Source of the DNA: Zhengitettix transpicula
Taxonomy: Eukaryota; Arthropoda; Insecta; Orthoptera; Tetrigidae
Assembly: GCA_037074705.1 (NCBI GenBank)
Contig: CM073590.1
Location: 165,910,746 to 165,974,745 of the forward strand
Length of the DNA: 64,000 nucleotides
Reading direction: 5' to 3'
Part shown: one piece after another, positions 21,949-34,196 of the stretch
Numbering within the stretch: the first letter of the stretch is position 1
Layout: each line of letters opens with the position of its first letter
Notes under the pieces: model-generated
What the model was told of the DNA's origin: nothing
Databases searched by the model: none
Seen by the model: the letters and a program-made list of their open reading frames with translations, nothing else
Translations under genes and position numbers: made by a program

Positions 21949-24900
21949 TAGATGACGTCAACAAAAAATGGTGGGATCAAAATGGGAGGGACCGTTCTCG
22001 GGTCAGTGTGCTATCTAAACACAACACGCTGCCATGTTCGTCAGGTGTACTGACACTGACCTGGGTGAAAATCCGAGAACTATTTATGTATCAATTCCAC
22101 CGGGAAAGCCTTCGTTCTCTATTGGAGGGACCCATTGCTTCGAGAGGAAATAACAGAAGAACGGTGCAGTGATTGTGCCTCATAATATAACCAATATTTA
22201 GTGGAGTATTTAGTTCAACTAACAGATAATCAATTTGATTAAAAACAGTAGCAGTAATACCGAGTTCACGATAAATCGATCCGTGCATTAAATTTATATG
22301 TATATGAATTGTAAAGAATTAAATGTAAATAAATAATTTTTGCAATTAGCAGGTTAATACGGGAAAAAATAAAACTTTAAGCTGTTTCTTTTACGTCCAA
22401 TTTGTAGACATAATATTGCAGTAAATAATTAAGTAAATACTATAAACAATTATAATCGCCCAAATATCCAGAAGAAATCGAAGTATTTGGAAAACCGATA
22501 ATACATCAAACCACTTAGTTACAAAATTATATTTTTAAATAGCAAGACACTCTTTATTAGTTTACAGTTTCTTGCGTGCTAATCAATATATCTCTTAGAT
22601 AATAAAACTTATTACATATATGAATGCTATGAAGCGACGTTATATTTGCGGCAATTGTCAACACACAACTTGCAAGAGCTTTTTTTCCCATTGTAATCAT
22701 AACAGTCATATTAAATAAAGAGAGAACAAATATATTAAATCCGCAATATATCTAGACTTTTGCAATTCTTTTATTCTAAAAAGAAAACAGGTAATCGGGA
22801 AAAGGAAGTGATTGAAAACAAGAACCGAAAACATCTCATTAGGCTCTTTCACTTAATGTTTACAGACTGAGGCTTCCCCCTCTCAGGAGAGTAAATATTT
22901 TAGTCCTTTCATCCCCACATGTACTTCTCTAGCAGGGTCATCAACCCCGCGAAGGACGGAAGGAAACCAACAACCGGAAGAGTAGCTCATTTATAGCCTC
23001 AATGCTCCCTTCCCTCGCTAGAGAATTTTTCTCATGCCTAAGCAAATAAACATTTCACAATATTACAGTGTTCATATTATTACTTAAGACACTGTAATGT
23101 CAAACTGATCTTGTTACACACAAGCAATTAAAACAAAAGATGATAAAATTATTTTTGACCCCAAAACATATTCATTTCAAGCAAGGTAAATTTTTTTAAT
23201 AAATTTGTTTGGTGATATTGCTGCACAAGCTTTTCGAATTCATTTCAAAGTTTGCAAGAATAATTTGGTGGAACACAGAGATGTCCAAGCAGTACTAATA
23301 CTTATAATAAGTGATTACTGACTATCACTTTGAGCAAGTTTTGGAAATATAGAGGTCAAGGATAACTTGTGTTAATCAAAAGATTCCCGAATAAATATAC
23401 ACTATTGTTTCCTTAAATATGCATTCAGGCATTGGAGGACGCCGTTTTAATACAGGATTAAGTAGTTTCATTTCTATGATCACTGTACACAGATTATGCA
23501 ATTTAATACCAATAACTTCTATTATTTTAAACATAATATTTAAAAGTAATTAGAATTCCTTTCAGCCAATAAGCTCCATGGAAAATTCCGACGAATAGTG
23601 TCAACTTCGGTTGGGAAATAAAAAACAAAATCAGTAGATTTCATTTTCATACCGAGTTAAGTAAACAAAAGAAGCAGTCGATAATTATTAGTTTCACAGA
23701 CACTTTCAGGTTCTCGTTACTACCGGATAAACGGTTTGCGGATAAAATATTAAATCTTTAAGTTTTTGCGGTGATGAGGGACTGTATTATCTATATGTGG
23801 ATGAATGAGCAGTGAATCTTCCATTGTAATTGTAACACAAAGATGCTAAGAATCACAGTCCACACAGTATTATTGTGCACTTAAATTAAGACTGGCAGCA
23901 GTGAAAAAAAGTCTCATAATTATTACAGCTATTTAGAAAACACGTCTGAAAGAGTTAGAATAAACACTTAGACACGGTTACCTGAACTGGACAGAACTTG
24001 ACACCTAAAAATTTTGGCCAGAATTTCAGAGCAGCTTTACGTTTTCACTGAGTATATATAGGAAGAGTAAAAAGTCTAAGTCAGCAGATGGCGGTAATTA
24101 AATTATTTTATTTGTATACGTTGTGTTAACTACAGTAACGGGAGATTGGAATACGCAATACTATAAATTAGCTCACAGCCAGAGAATTCCTAATACAAGC
24201 AGTTTAATAATATTACTATTTTCATTTCCCACCAATGCAGTAATATGGATTCTTTGCATCATTTTATATTAAGCATAATTTTTTCCACCTGAAAAAAGAA
24301 GTTAATTGTATAAAAGAAATATAACATATTCTTCACTCACTGGAGGGCATATATTTGCTCATATTAAATTCAAAAGACAAAAAAAAAAAAATTGTTACAG
24401 TTACCATGTTCCTCAAATTCACAATAATTCACCTTTCTGCAGACTAAAACGAAAGAACATAAAGATAACGTTAGAGCACACGGTAGATTATTTTAGATCC
24501 ATGTGTAAAACAACAGAAACATAACCCAGGGAAAAAAATGTTTTTAGAACCTCGTTCTTCCATCTACATGTTTGACGAGCCAGCGATCATAACTACATAT
24601 AACTACAAGCTATGCATCGTTGAAGGGCTACAATTTCATGAAACTACCTACTTCATTACAAAAAATGTGTTTTTGATTCAAGACAATTCAATTATCCGTA
24701 GATGATAATTCTAATGTTTCGAGTTTCCACTAAACGCCCTATTGACTGGAAATGTAATACTAGAGCATTTATGTTGTACCTTGAGACATAAATGCAAATA
24801 TGAAAATTCATTGAAAGGTGGTTAGTAGTTTATGAGTTCACGGGCGATTATAATAAAACTTAAGCATCTCCACGGAAAAAAAAAATTTGATTATAAAACT

Positions 24901-26230
24901 CTGAATTTTATCTTTATTCAAGTTTTCCAGGTTTATCTTCGGCTTATACCTTTTCCTAATAATGCGGGATATAAAAATGGTCGTTTAACGGGAAGTGTAG
25001 GATATCATTTTCATACCAGATTAAAATCGTTTCAAATGTTGCGTAATGAGTGGAATCGAGAATATTCATTTATTTTGCGAATCTATTGAAAAATATATAT
25101 TTAACAGTTCATTTAATATTAGAACAGACCATAATAATTACTAACAATCTAAAAACATTTTTTAAAAAGTTTAGTTGTTTGTAAAGAACCAGCAACTAAA
25201 AACTGTCGGCTGAGAAATTCTTTACTCCTCGTAAAGCACTAGATATTCCATTGTGCGACATTCAAAAGGATTCGTACAACAATCAGGTATTACAGAACAG
25301 ATGGGTACTGTATCCAACGTAAACAGCGCTCCGTCTCTTCTATTTAAACATCGAAGAGTGGAAGAATAAGACAGAGAACCCATTCATCGTTGAAACAAAG
25401 GGAAATTAATAAGTTACTTCAAAATATGCGCACGACTTAAGAAAAAGTGTCGGGGAACGGTGCCCACATAAAACACTCGACTGTTGAGAATCTCTTCCGA
25501 GCTCATATCGGCACAGTGTTTCTGGAAGAAGCAGAGGCTAAATGCCTGGCTAAACGTAGAAGTTGCATGCTTACGCAGCAATATTTATCACGCAAAGGCG
25601 CCACTAACAATATCCAGTTGATGGGTTGGGCCGTCTGAATTGGTGCCAGCCTTTTAATGAAGTGGTTTCGGCCGCCGCGGTGCTCCCTAGCAATATTCGT
25701 CAGCTGCTCTAGGCCCCACTTCCTGCATAAATTAAAACGCTACAACCCTATTAGCTTCCGAGCAATCCTTTAAACTGTCCGACAACTTACACAGCCAAAC
25801 AAACAATTTATCCGCAAATTTAAAGAGAGAAAGTGTGCAGAGCACACTAGAAGAAAGTGTTTCGGCGAGTCACAATGGATATAACCATGCTGAAAAATAT
25901 AGACCTACTCGAGTTTCGTAAGCAAGATTTCTAAAAATAAAACCATAAGCATATTATATCATTAAATTCCGTAGTAAATACATAAGTCTATCATGCTTAA
26001 ATGAACGTTAAACCCCAACTCTTTCTAGTTGCCCAAAGTCAAATATGAGAAAACGTTAATAAAGATTAATAGCCTCAAACAAACAAAAAACATTGTTTTC
26101 TAAAATAAAAAATGTTCTATGAATTTATTGAGGCTGACATTCGTGGTAATTTCTTAATTATATAACCCCATATTTTTTATCTGTAATATAAAAAAGAAAA
26201 AGGTAGATTTTTCAGACCATTTATTTAGAT
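21949..26230. other. Long unassigned AT-rich interval
   Basis: I find no supported gene. A TATATATA with a TCAGC initiator-like site 29 bases on (about 24053/24082) precedes only a 13-codon frame. The frames at 24832-25089 and 25447-25638 have no known motif. A GC-richer patch at about 25480-25740 holds no recognisable exon. Confidence 0.35.
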
Positions 26231-26233
26231 GTT

Positions 26234-26263
26234 GAAGTGGCTTCAGGTGTGTGCCATCATCAG
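26234..26263 (-). ncRNA. Hammerhead-like remnant (CTGATGATGGC type)
   Basis: The minus strand reads CTGATGA, then TGGC, an 11-base loop, GCCA, then CTTC where GAAA is expected. Stem II (TGGC/GCCA) is perfect and adjoins CTGANGA with no extra base, but the second half of the core is lost. It is probably an inactive relative of the other hammerhead-bearing repeats here. Confidence 0.35.
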
Positions 26264-27858
26264 TTTCCTATTGCAAAAACAAATTGTACAGAATTTCCTA
26301 AACGTCATTATATTATAAGCCGTTCCAACATTATTCGCTCATTGATAAAAATGCTATCGGTGAATCAAGAACGTATTAATTATTAATTCCAGAATTCCGG
26401 AAATATTCCGGACGTTGTAATAACATAATACCATCTATTCACGCATTGTCTTTATGGAGTGGAGAATTTTTATAGTGTCAATCAATACAAAGTGAATAAA
26501 AAGTTATTGACATAATGTTTTTCTAACCTCAGATATTCGTTAATACACAACTAAAATAAAAGCAGAAAACATATTTTAAAATGTTTCAAATCCCTGTAAA
26601 CTAACCCCATATAAAACAGCCTCTAAACTACCGCGTACCCAATTATTAGTGAAGGATTTTTATTGTCATATATTGCAAGAAACATATATGACAAGAGCAC
26701 AAAATAAAGGTGGCTTATTAATTTACGTGAAGGAACAACTCAACAATAGAAGAACACAGACAGAATAGTTGCCAACATTACATAATAAATATAAAATTGG
26801 TTGCATTACTAATTACTAACAATTAGGACTGGTAACTAATCAGAATTTAGTAAAAAAAACACGCTTCTACGTAGAACCAACCAATTCGGATATTATTATA
26901 AAAATGTTGTACCTGTTGCATATTAATCAATTATGCGAACGTTTTCTCCATCATAACGATGCTTCTGCCTGATAATGTTCAAAACCTATACAACTCTACA
27001 AAAGCTTAAGGAACTGAGGTGAACACCTCTGGAAAACCCTTCAGTCCTTTTCGAACTCCTGAAAGTTTCGAGGCACTTATCTAGGAATTTGTGCGCGAAT
27101 GACTGAAGAGCCAGCTTTCGACGAAAAAGGGACCCAGAACTTGTCTAAGTCTGGGAGAAAATTCATTTATAATTTAGAAGATTTTGTAGAAATATGTAAT
27201 AATATAAAAAATATGCGTATTTTTTATTAATTGAAAAATTATTTAAAAAATAATTCAGGTTCACATTTCATCGCCCCCAGTATTTAAGGTTGCAATAAGT
27301 GTATAATGTTTTCATTTGTTCAATTATGTAGCGTTTTACAAATGTGTCGCAATCGTGCTCATGCGAGAAATAATAATTTTTTAAAAAAAAATTCATACAG
27401 ATAACCTCGCATTTCTTCGAAAGCAGATCGATAGAATTTCCCATAACTATTAGGACTTTCTCTTTTCCCCGCACAGTGAAATCATTACCCCGTATCGACA
27501 TGGACGTGATTAATTTCAGGCTGAGTTGTAGTTGATGGAGTCCATTAAGTGTGTTGATTCAAAGAGTGTCGTAACTACCATTCGTCTGGCCCGCTGACCG
27601 TATTGGCATCCAGGCTTTGTATCTCTGTCACAGTGGTACAGGTGTGCACAACTAAAGTCGGACACAAGACCCTCCATTCTCTCAATGCCTCGTTGATTCA
27701 CATTCTCATACTTACTGAGTAATTACACAATGCTAACAAAAATGCAGTGTTGATTTTATTAGCTTTACTTAATCTTGTGATCTGTAAGGGTTTGTCACTT
27801 ACAGCTGATGATATAACAAGAGATCGAACTTTACCAATTAGGATGGAAAGACGCAGAC
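26264..27858. other. Unassigned AT-rich DNA
   Basis: There is no supported feature. A CTGAAGAG...CGAAAA pattern at 27105 lacks a stem and was rejected. Confidence 0.35.
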
Positions 27859-28230
27859 GTGAAAAATTTTGTATATATATTGTCATATTCAGATGACATC
27901 GCTTGTGCAGTGCAATTCGGGGTGGTTCGCAAGGTGCACGGCGTGGGAGAGTGCAATGCCAAGGTCCATTGGACTTTGCCCAATGGGCGAGATTCCTCAG
28001 TCGACCTTTGCGCCAACAGCAGAGGTCGTGAGCTATTGATAGCTGTGGACAACTTTCACTGTCGCTTGCATAAATCCATCTCAAAGAGTGTTAGTACGAC
28101 CAGAATAGGTCCGTTAAGGAGACGTGGTTGTAGCACCTATAGGAAACTACAGGACTATACTCTTCAGGTTGTTTTTCCAACCGCAACGAAAAGCATCCAC
28201 ATGTTAAGAGACCGCTGCAAATTTTTATAA
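27859..28230 (+). CDS. Unidentified open frame of 123 codons
   Basis: I do not recognise this protein. The middle part (from VRKVHGVGECNAKVHW through DLCANSRGRELLIAVDN) has GC-rich third positions compared with its surroundings, and the frame runs uninterrupted for 123 codons, the longest plausible plus-strand frame nearby. Against it, the complementary strand is open for 128 codons over the same stretch, there is no promoter or splice evidence, and no domain is visible. It could be a fragment of an old transposon or a chance frame. Confidence 0.2.
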   Translation: MKNFVYILSYSDDIACAVQFGVVRKVHGVGECNAKVHWTLPNGRDSSVDLCANSRGRELLIAVDNFHCRLHKSISKSVSTTRIGPLRRRGCSTYRKLQDYTLQVVFPTATKSIHMLRDRCKFL

Positions 28231-28736
28231 TTAATTTTTTTGTAAAATCATTTCACATCCGTTCTCCGTTATCACACATCAAACGACGACTGTTTCGTAA
28301 CGTTAATGTGTATATTAAAGTAAATCAGAAATTGATATGAATATAAAATTACAAATAAATTGAAGTTGGACAGCTCCTGAAATATAATAATCTGAAACTA
28401 ACTTGTCTTTGAATTTTATACATGAGGATAAACTGACCATAACATCAACTCGAAACCGAATCCACTCATGCCAGAAACGTGAAATTAAAATTACAGGTTC
28501 CTATTGAATGCAAAACTGAAAGAATTCAACCCGTGAATATATACAGGAACATATCGGCATAAAATGGCAAAAAATAGGGGCTTTGTTGTGAAAAATACTC
28601 TCAAAATCTGTCCAGGTACCCCGATAACTATGTTTTAAGGCCGATAAAGGCACAGTTTCAAGAAAAGTCATTCTAGATTACTAGGCGGCGCGGAGTAACT
28701 TTTCCACTACAGCATGCCATATTTTAGGTAACATAA
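28231..28736. other. Unassigned DNA
   Basis: Nothing recognisable lies here before the Penelope fragment. Confidence 0.4.
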
Positions 28737-28886
28737 ATACACACGTTAAATGATCAAACCAGTTATGTAGTTTATAAAATTGAATGTATGGATTGCTCAC
28801 AGTGTTATATTGGACAAACTTTTCATGCTTTAAAAACCAGGATTCAAGAACATGTTGCCAATCGCCGATTTTTTGTTGTATACTAG
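28737..28886 (+). pseudogene. Penelope-like element GIY-YIG endonuclease fragment
   Basis: A 49-codon frame without an initiator encodes LNDQTSYVVYKIECMDCSQC, followed by YIGQTFHALKTRIQEH. This matches the C-terminal GIY-YIG domain of Penelope-like elements: a GIY-like VVYKI strand, the CxxC...C pattern specific to these elements, YIGQT, then the R..EH helix. The frame stops at 28884, before the rest of the nuclease domain. No RT part is visible upstream, so only a short 3' remnant survives. It matters because Penelope pseudo-LTRs are a known home of hammerhead ribozymes, and hammerhead-like motifs recur in this window. Confidence 0.7.
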
Positions 28887-29320
28887 ACATTTCGATAATA
28901 TTTATATTACTTTGTGATACCTTATGTTTTTGTTTGTTATTTATGGTTGTATATTTTTGATTGTGTATTTACGTTAACAGTTCTTTTTGATGATTCAACA
29001 GGGATAAATAGCTAAAATTAAGACTAATTTTTATTGTAAATTAGATTCATTTTTTATTTCTCGAGCATCAGTCATCACAAGTTTATTATAAAGTAGCCGA
29101 TTTGTCACGCTCTCTTTGGCACGCAGGCGTTAGTGAGGCAATCTTGGTAACATTTATGTTATAAACACCGTAGCGAATCAAGCACATGTTTTTATATTTT
29201 CATCAACATTTCTCGGAGTATATGAAAGAGAGACGTTATTGAATGAGCGAACCGCATATGAACTTCAATTATTATTAATTTGTCATTAGGAGATCATAAA
29301 GTAAGTGCGTCTCATTACAG
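28887..29320. other. AT-rich DNA after the Penelope fragment
   Basis: It may include the rest of the Penelope 3' region: TTGATGATTCAACAGGG followed by ATAAATAGC at about 28989 is a very degenerate hammerhead-like string. I do not call it. Confidence 0.3.
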
Positions 29321-29408
29321 ATTTCGATGTTCGGCAGTCCAATTTTGTTGCTTTTTACACTGTTGCCTGTTTCACCCATTAAGCCAAAACCGACACCGAG
29401 CTTTAAAT
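29321..29408 (+). CDS. Candidate first coding exon with signal-peptide-like start
   Basis: An acceptor-like CTCATTACAG ends at 29320 and a textbook donor AAAT/GTAAGTATT starts at 29409. The ATG at 29327 opens MFGSPILLLFTLLPVSPIKP and ends in a lysine/proline-rich tail, with the exon ending in phase 1. A hydrophobic N-terminus followed by a phase-1 donor is typical of first exons of secreted proteins. I cannot find the next exon; the intron would contain the (TA)n and LTR-like unit 3. The family is not recognised and the peptide start could be chance. Confidence 0.3.
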
Positions 29409-29468
29409 GTAAGTATTTTAAGTTTTATTAGTTATTAAAAAGGTAGAAGCAGTTATTTAGTATTCATT

Positions 29469-29471
<3 letters not shown>

Positions 29472-29509
<38 letters not shown>
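29472..29509. repeat. (TA)n microsatellite
   Basis: About 19 TA dinucleotides abut the TG start of unit 3. Confidence 0.97.
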
Positions 29510-29511
<2 letters not shown>

Positions 29512-30479
29512 AAATGCCAATTAATAAACACATTAATTGTAAATTTGAAAATATAAATTGTTTGAGAAATATATTCTTACGGCGGTAAAGAACACAACAA
29601 CAATGTAGCCAGGTATTGTTTCCCTTGTCGGAAGAGGTATGCGCGCTCAAAATTTGCGAGACGGTAGTTCAGTTGGCTGGAAGGTTTGGTCAAGTACAGG
29701 TCGTATTAAAATAGACGAGATAGTCTTTTAAAAAGTAAAGTTAAGTAGAAGCAGTGAGCAGTCAGACACGACAGAAGTTGATCGAGTTGAAATAGACAAG
29801 TCAATTTCAAATATTCAAAGGAAATGTGCAGAGAAACATCGAGAATTACCAATCAACAGCTTTGATTGGTCACTGAACATTTTGCTCAAGACGAAATATT
29901 CATTTGAGCAGATCTACAAAACCTGCTAAACACAAACAGTTTTTGGTGCACATAGCCGAGCAGAAGTCAACCGAGGGAGAGACGAAAAGGAGGTTCATCC
30001 CGGTTCCTGATTTTTTATCTAAAAATATTAATTTTAGAATCAGTGAGTTTTTAGAAGCTGTGTAAAACCCCGCCATAGTGTCTCGTCAAGTACAAGGTAT
30101 CCTGGAATGCTGCCGTGAGTAACAATATAAAATAAATAATTATGTAAACCTGATTAAAAGATAGACGTCAGATTTCGTTCCCTTCTTTTAATTTAAAAAT
30201 TCTAAATTAGAATCCATCTTTTTAGTTTAATTTCGTTGACAAGTAAATTTCGTCATAATTAATTGACGAGTAAATCTTTTCTCTTTTAAATTGGAATTTT
30301 TTGTTTAAGTTGAGAAATAAAATGATTCGCCATTATGAAACCTAGTAATGACCCTAAGATAAAATTCTATTTGTAATTATTTGAGTAATTGTTTTTAAAT
30401 ATTGATAATAAATTTGTTTGTTTGTAAATTTGAAAAATTCATTCCTTTTAAAAGGCCATTTGTAATTTTAATTATTACA
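29510..30479 (+). mobile_element. LTR-like unit 3 set in (TA)n
   Basis: This 970-base unit starts TGAAATGCCAATT and ends TTTAATTATTACA, with (TA)n on the left and ATATATATA on the right. Its complement shares the TTATCTTAGGGTCATT block with units 1 and 2, so it lies in the opposite orientation. It has no coding frame of interest. Size, TG...CA ends and TA-tract placement all agree with the other two units. I infer a solo LTR or related non-autonomous unit. Confidence 0.5.
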
Positions 30480-30494
30480 ATATATATACACACA

Positions 30495-30917
30495 ATGCAG
30501 AAACCTTACGGACATAAGATAACCGCAGTATACCGCAGCAGTGCTCTGCGTGTAGCACGGGCATTCTGTACGGTATCATACGATGTCGTGTTCGTGGTAG
30601 CAATTGATCTACTGACAGAAGAAAGAGCCATGATATACAATTGAGAGTACAGAAACTTACATCTCCGCTCAGTTATAACAAGACGAGAAACTATTGGGAA
30701 TGTCCAGATAGCAACAACGATGGGACAATTCCACCAGACATATCGCCTCATCCCAGACATCAAATTTGGAGAAGTAGCCCAACTTCTGACACGACATGTC
30801 TGTTATCAATATCGATTTAGGATCGATGATGCAGAGAACTGTACCGTCTGTGATCTAGCTATTGAAGACGCAGGACACGTATTCTTTCAGAGTCTGCGCT
30901 TCAAAATAGAGAGATAG
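30495..30917 (+). pseudogene. R1-clade non-LTR retrotransposon C-terminus
   Basis: One frame, interrupted by a single TGA at 30642-30644, reads SSALRVARAFCTVSYDVVFV, then DLLTEERAMIYN, then after the stop TYRLIPDIKFGEV, CYQYRFRIDDAENCTVCDLA and IEDAGHVFFQSLRF. This is the segment after the RT in R1-type elements (LR..RAF.TVS.DA, then TYRL.PD, then a C-x2-C...H zinc-knuckle-like motif). The final Cys of the knuckle is replaced by Ser, and a few residues after LIPDIK seem deleted. It is 5' truncated and lies only 15 bases from the right flank of unit 3. R1 elements often sit in rDNA; no rDNA is seen here. Confidence 0.8.
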
Positions 30918-31284
30918 GAGCCGTGTGAAAACATACACTTACAACATCAGTTGATACATTTTTTTAACTTTATTTAACAGGGTCTGCAAGTAAAATGAAA
31001 TTCACTGCTACGATATAATAAGAAATCATATGGCTAAGAGTATTTGGAGAGGGTTATGTGAAATATTTCACACCTCTGGCTTATTACATTGGGTTCAGGT
31101 ATTTACAGGTAGACAATTATTTGTGTAAGTCTTGTGGAGGCTTTCGTTTGAGTCTTTTATGGGTTTTTTATCGTCCTAGGTTTAATTTCTTTGCACTTTT
31201 ACACTTCACTATATTTTTGAAAAAATTACTGCTTAGGCTGCGGATGAAATTTGTTATAAATGGAACCTTTAATTCTTGGTGTAT
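30918..31284. other. Unassigned spacer between two retroelement remnants
   Basis: I see only AT-rich sequence with a 76-codon frame of no known family. Confidence 0.35.
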
Positions 31285-31610
31285 TTGACTTTTCGTATGA
31301 ACGACGGGCTGCTAATTGCAATACATAGCACTTTCTTTTGCATGGTTTGAAGTTTCTTGAGCGAACTTGTAGGTGCGTTGCTCCAAGCTGGGCAGGCGTA
31401 TGTAAGAATGGGCAGCAGAATCGATTTATAAATTAAGAGCGAGGATTCAACTCGAAGATGAGATTTTCGGTTGATTAGGGGGCAGAGCAGAGTGAGTCTT
31501 GCGTAGCAGTCATTTAGTTTTTTTATGAATGTGGTATCTCCAGTTGAGTTTTGCATCTAGGTGAACCCCTAGATACTTTATCGCTGATATTGGATAACTA
31601 CATACACTGA
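31285..31610 (-). pseudogene. Second jockey-type RT C-terminal fragment
   Basis: On the minus strand IKYLGVHLDAKLNWRYHI runs to an A-run where the frame shifts. It then continues as DCYARLTLLCPLINRKSHLR, SSLLIYKSILLPILTYACPA and LKKLQTMQKKVLCIAI. The YLG..LD..L.W..H, LIYK..L.PI.TY and LQ..Q.KVL blocks are those of jockey-clade elements. It is a different subfamily from J1-J4. Both ends are truncated; the copy is dead. Confidence 0.82.
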
Positions 31611-34014
31611 TAAGAATATGAAGTTTGTAAGTAATAAGCTATTCTGTGCACTGTTAATTGCGTATTGCATATTTAGTTAATATGTCACCATAGATGAAAC
31701 AGAAAAGTTCCTTCATTGGCACAAAAGTCCTGTGAACCACAATAAGAGGTTAGTGTTGCTGATGTTCTTGCGGAGGAGCAAAACACAGATTTAACAAACA
31801 AAAATGAAGGTCGAATACGGTAATTACGATAGTTTTTCTAATACTCGTACTTTGAGAATTGAGCTGAAATTAATGTTGAAATGTATCTCACACATTACTT
31901 CAAACCGAACAGGGTCGTGAATGACTACAAGCAAACAAATCAAAAGCGACCAAACACGGTTTCACATAAATCAAATCATCTCTAAATCTACCAAGCCGCA
32001 ACAAAAGAGGTGTTAATGAATGCGTCTTCCTATCTCAACACACACACATGTACAATATTTACTTATTGCTTCTCAGCAGATTGTAAATAGTTAATAAAAT
32101 AAAATGAAAAAAATCTCTAAATCTACTGAGTTAAAAATCGGTTTGGTTTTTACTTTACTGCGATTTAAAAGCAAAGAAAGGCGGGCGCGTGAAGAAAGTA
32201 GGTGTGTAAGCCTAAATCGAGTCGAGGACAAAGTAGATGTAACAGGTGCAAGCCACATCTCACGAGGTGCTTCTTGACCGCTAAAAATGTGACACGACTG
32301 TGGAGCACGGCGTTTGATAGATAGCTACTAGCCACCGCACTGCCAACTCCACAAAATGGACATACACTTTGCAAACACTCAACAATTTTTCGTATGCATC
32401 TCTATATTCAACTATATATTTTATTAATATATTTCCATAGCACTTACATATTAAAGAATGTAGATTTGCCTGACGTAGGATGATCAATCCTACTAAACGA
32501 GAGAACTTGAGACCACTTGGGCGTTATTATAAGAAACCGGATTTATGATTTAAAGATTCTCATTAAACTATCTCTTTTGAGGCTACTAAATTTATACTAT
32601 GAATTTTTAACATCAATTTTAATTGCTTGGTACCTTCAATGCTTTATTAAATTAAATAAATTACACAAAATCGGACAAAATTTTTTCATTGTTCTCCTAA
32701 ATAATTAAACCCAGAAAATGTCACATTACGATTTTCAATCTTTTGTGATGAAACACGACACCGAACACCCTAACACATTTTTTCTTCTATTAGTGCAAAA
32801 TACAGTTTATATGTACCCTTCTTTTTAAAGGCTCACGGTCACACTATTTGTACACATTTTACTACGAAGGTGATTTAAAATGGAGTGTTGAAATTTCTCA
32901 ATGGCTTCTATTGTTAAATATTTCATACGTCCTTATCGTGGATCATGAAGTAGGCCTACACACCTAACCCATTTCTCAGTTGTTCGTTAACAATATCTCG
33001 GAGCTTAAAATTGAATCGCCACCATTGTTTACTAGAGAATTTGTATTCGACTTTATCCGCTTTACTAAAAATAGATTATATACACTCATTCCTCAGGCAA
33101 CTCTACTACATCAGAATGTCTTGTAAATCATTAATGATATATACCATAGCGTAGGTAATCCACGAGTACGAGAAAGTTTTCAGACCATCTTTGCACAATA
33201 TTTCACTGGTCAACAACACAACTGTCATCAAGGAAAATTCTTGATGTCGTTAAACGGTTGACAAGCGAAGCATTTTGTTTTAAATATGCCATACCTATTA
33301 ATTTAGAGGCTTTCCGTTAAATAACGACTTTTTTCGCTTTATGGTTATGCTAACGATTAAACGATATGTTCCGATGTATTTTCTTCGACAAAGAAATATT
33401 TAGTAATTTAACGTATGCATCAAATATGAAAGTTTATAACATACCCTGGTTTTGTGAAGAAAGTGAAACGCTCAATATCCAAATGTCTTATACGAGTTAC
33501 AAATTGACATAAACTGAGGTACATGAAGGCCATGCTATCGTTCGACACCACAAACACGTTTGAATAATAGTATAATAATGTAGTTAAGACAACGCAACTG
33601 GCAACATAAATACTAATGCGTCTGTAGAATGTTAAAATGAGCTTGAGAAAAATAAAAACGTATATATAAATATATATGATATGTAACCCACACCTACGTC
33701 TGACATAGATAAGACCCTGTAATTGTAGGCAAATCATAACATTTTTTACAAGATAAGAATGCGGTTTACTAAAAATTTCATGTATAGATACATTTTTTGT
33801 ATACACAACAATTTGCTGGAGGAAGTGATACAAAAATGGAATATATCAACCTGAGAAACAAAGTATGTGAAATGCACAACAGTCCTTGTTTACTTTTTGC
33901 TAATTTCACAAGTCCTTAAACGAATATGGTAAGATATTCGAACATCTGAATCACTCCTGAAACCGAAGCAAAGTAACAAGATAGATAAAATATAAAACGT
34001 CTGTGAAAAATGTA
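31611..34014. other. Unassigned AT-rich DNA
   Basis: The 137-codon minus frame at 33420-33833 is hydrophobic and low-complexity, without known motifs. I see no supported feature. Confidence 0.35.
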
Positions 34015-34075
34015 CTAATTAGCTAAAGAAGTAGCCAAATAACAGACAAAATTAAGTGATAAAATAAATAGCTTA

Positions 34076-34105
34076 CGTTTCTGCAATTCTCGTTGCTTTA
34101 GTCAG
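34076..34105 (-). ncRNA. Hammerhead-like core, left arm of family B copy 2
   Basis: CTGACTA, AA, GCAA-loop-TTGC, A, GAAACG. The stem pairs perfectly, but U replaces the invariant G8, so this copy is predicted inactive. Confidence 0.4.
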
Positions 34106-34167
34106 CTGAGTTCGTTAACTGGTTGATGCGGTGGGTCGTTCTTGCATCTCTTGCTTTTTTTATTCAC

Positions 34168-34196
34168 TTGACGAAATCAACAAGGATTGTAGAAAC
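34168..34196 (+). ncRNA. Hammerhead-like core, right arm of family B copy 2
   Basis: TTGACGA, AATC-loop-GATT, GTA, GAAAC. U replaces the invariant C3. This is the mirror image of the left-arm core. Confidence 0.4.

Noticed and set aside
27105..27130. CTGAAGAG...CGAAAA string
   Set aside because: No stem II pairs and there is no related flank.
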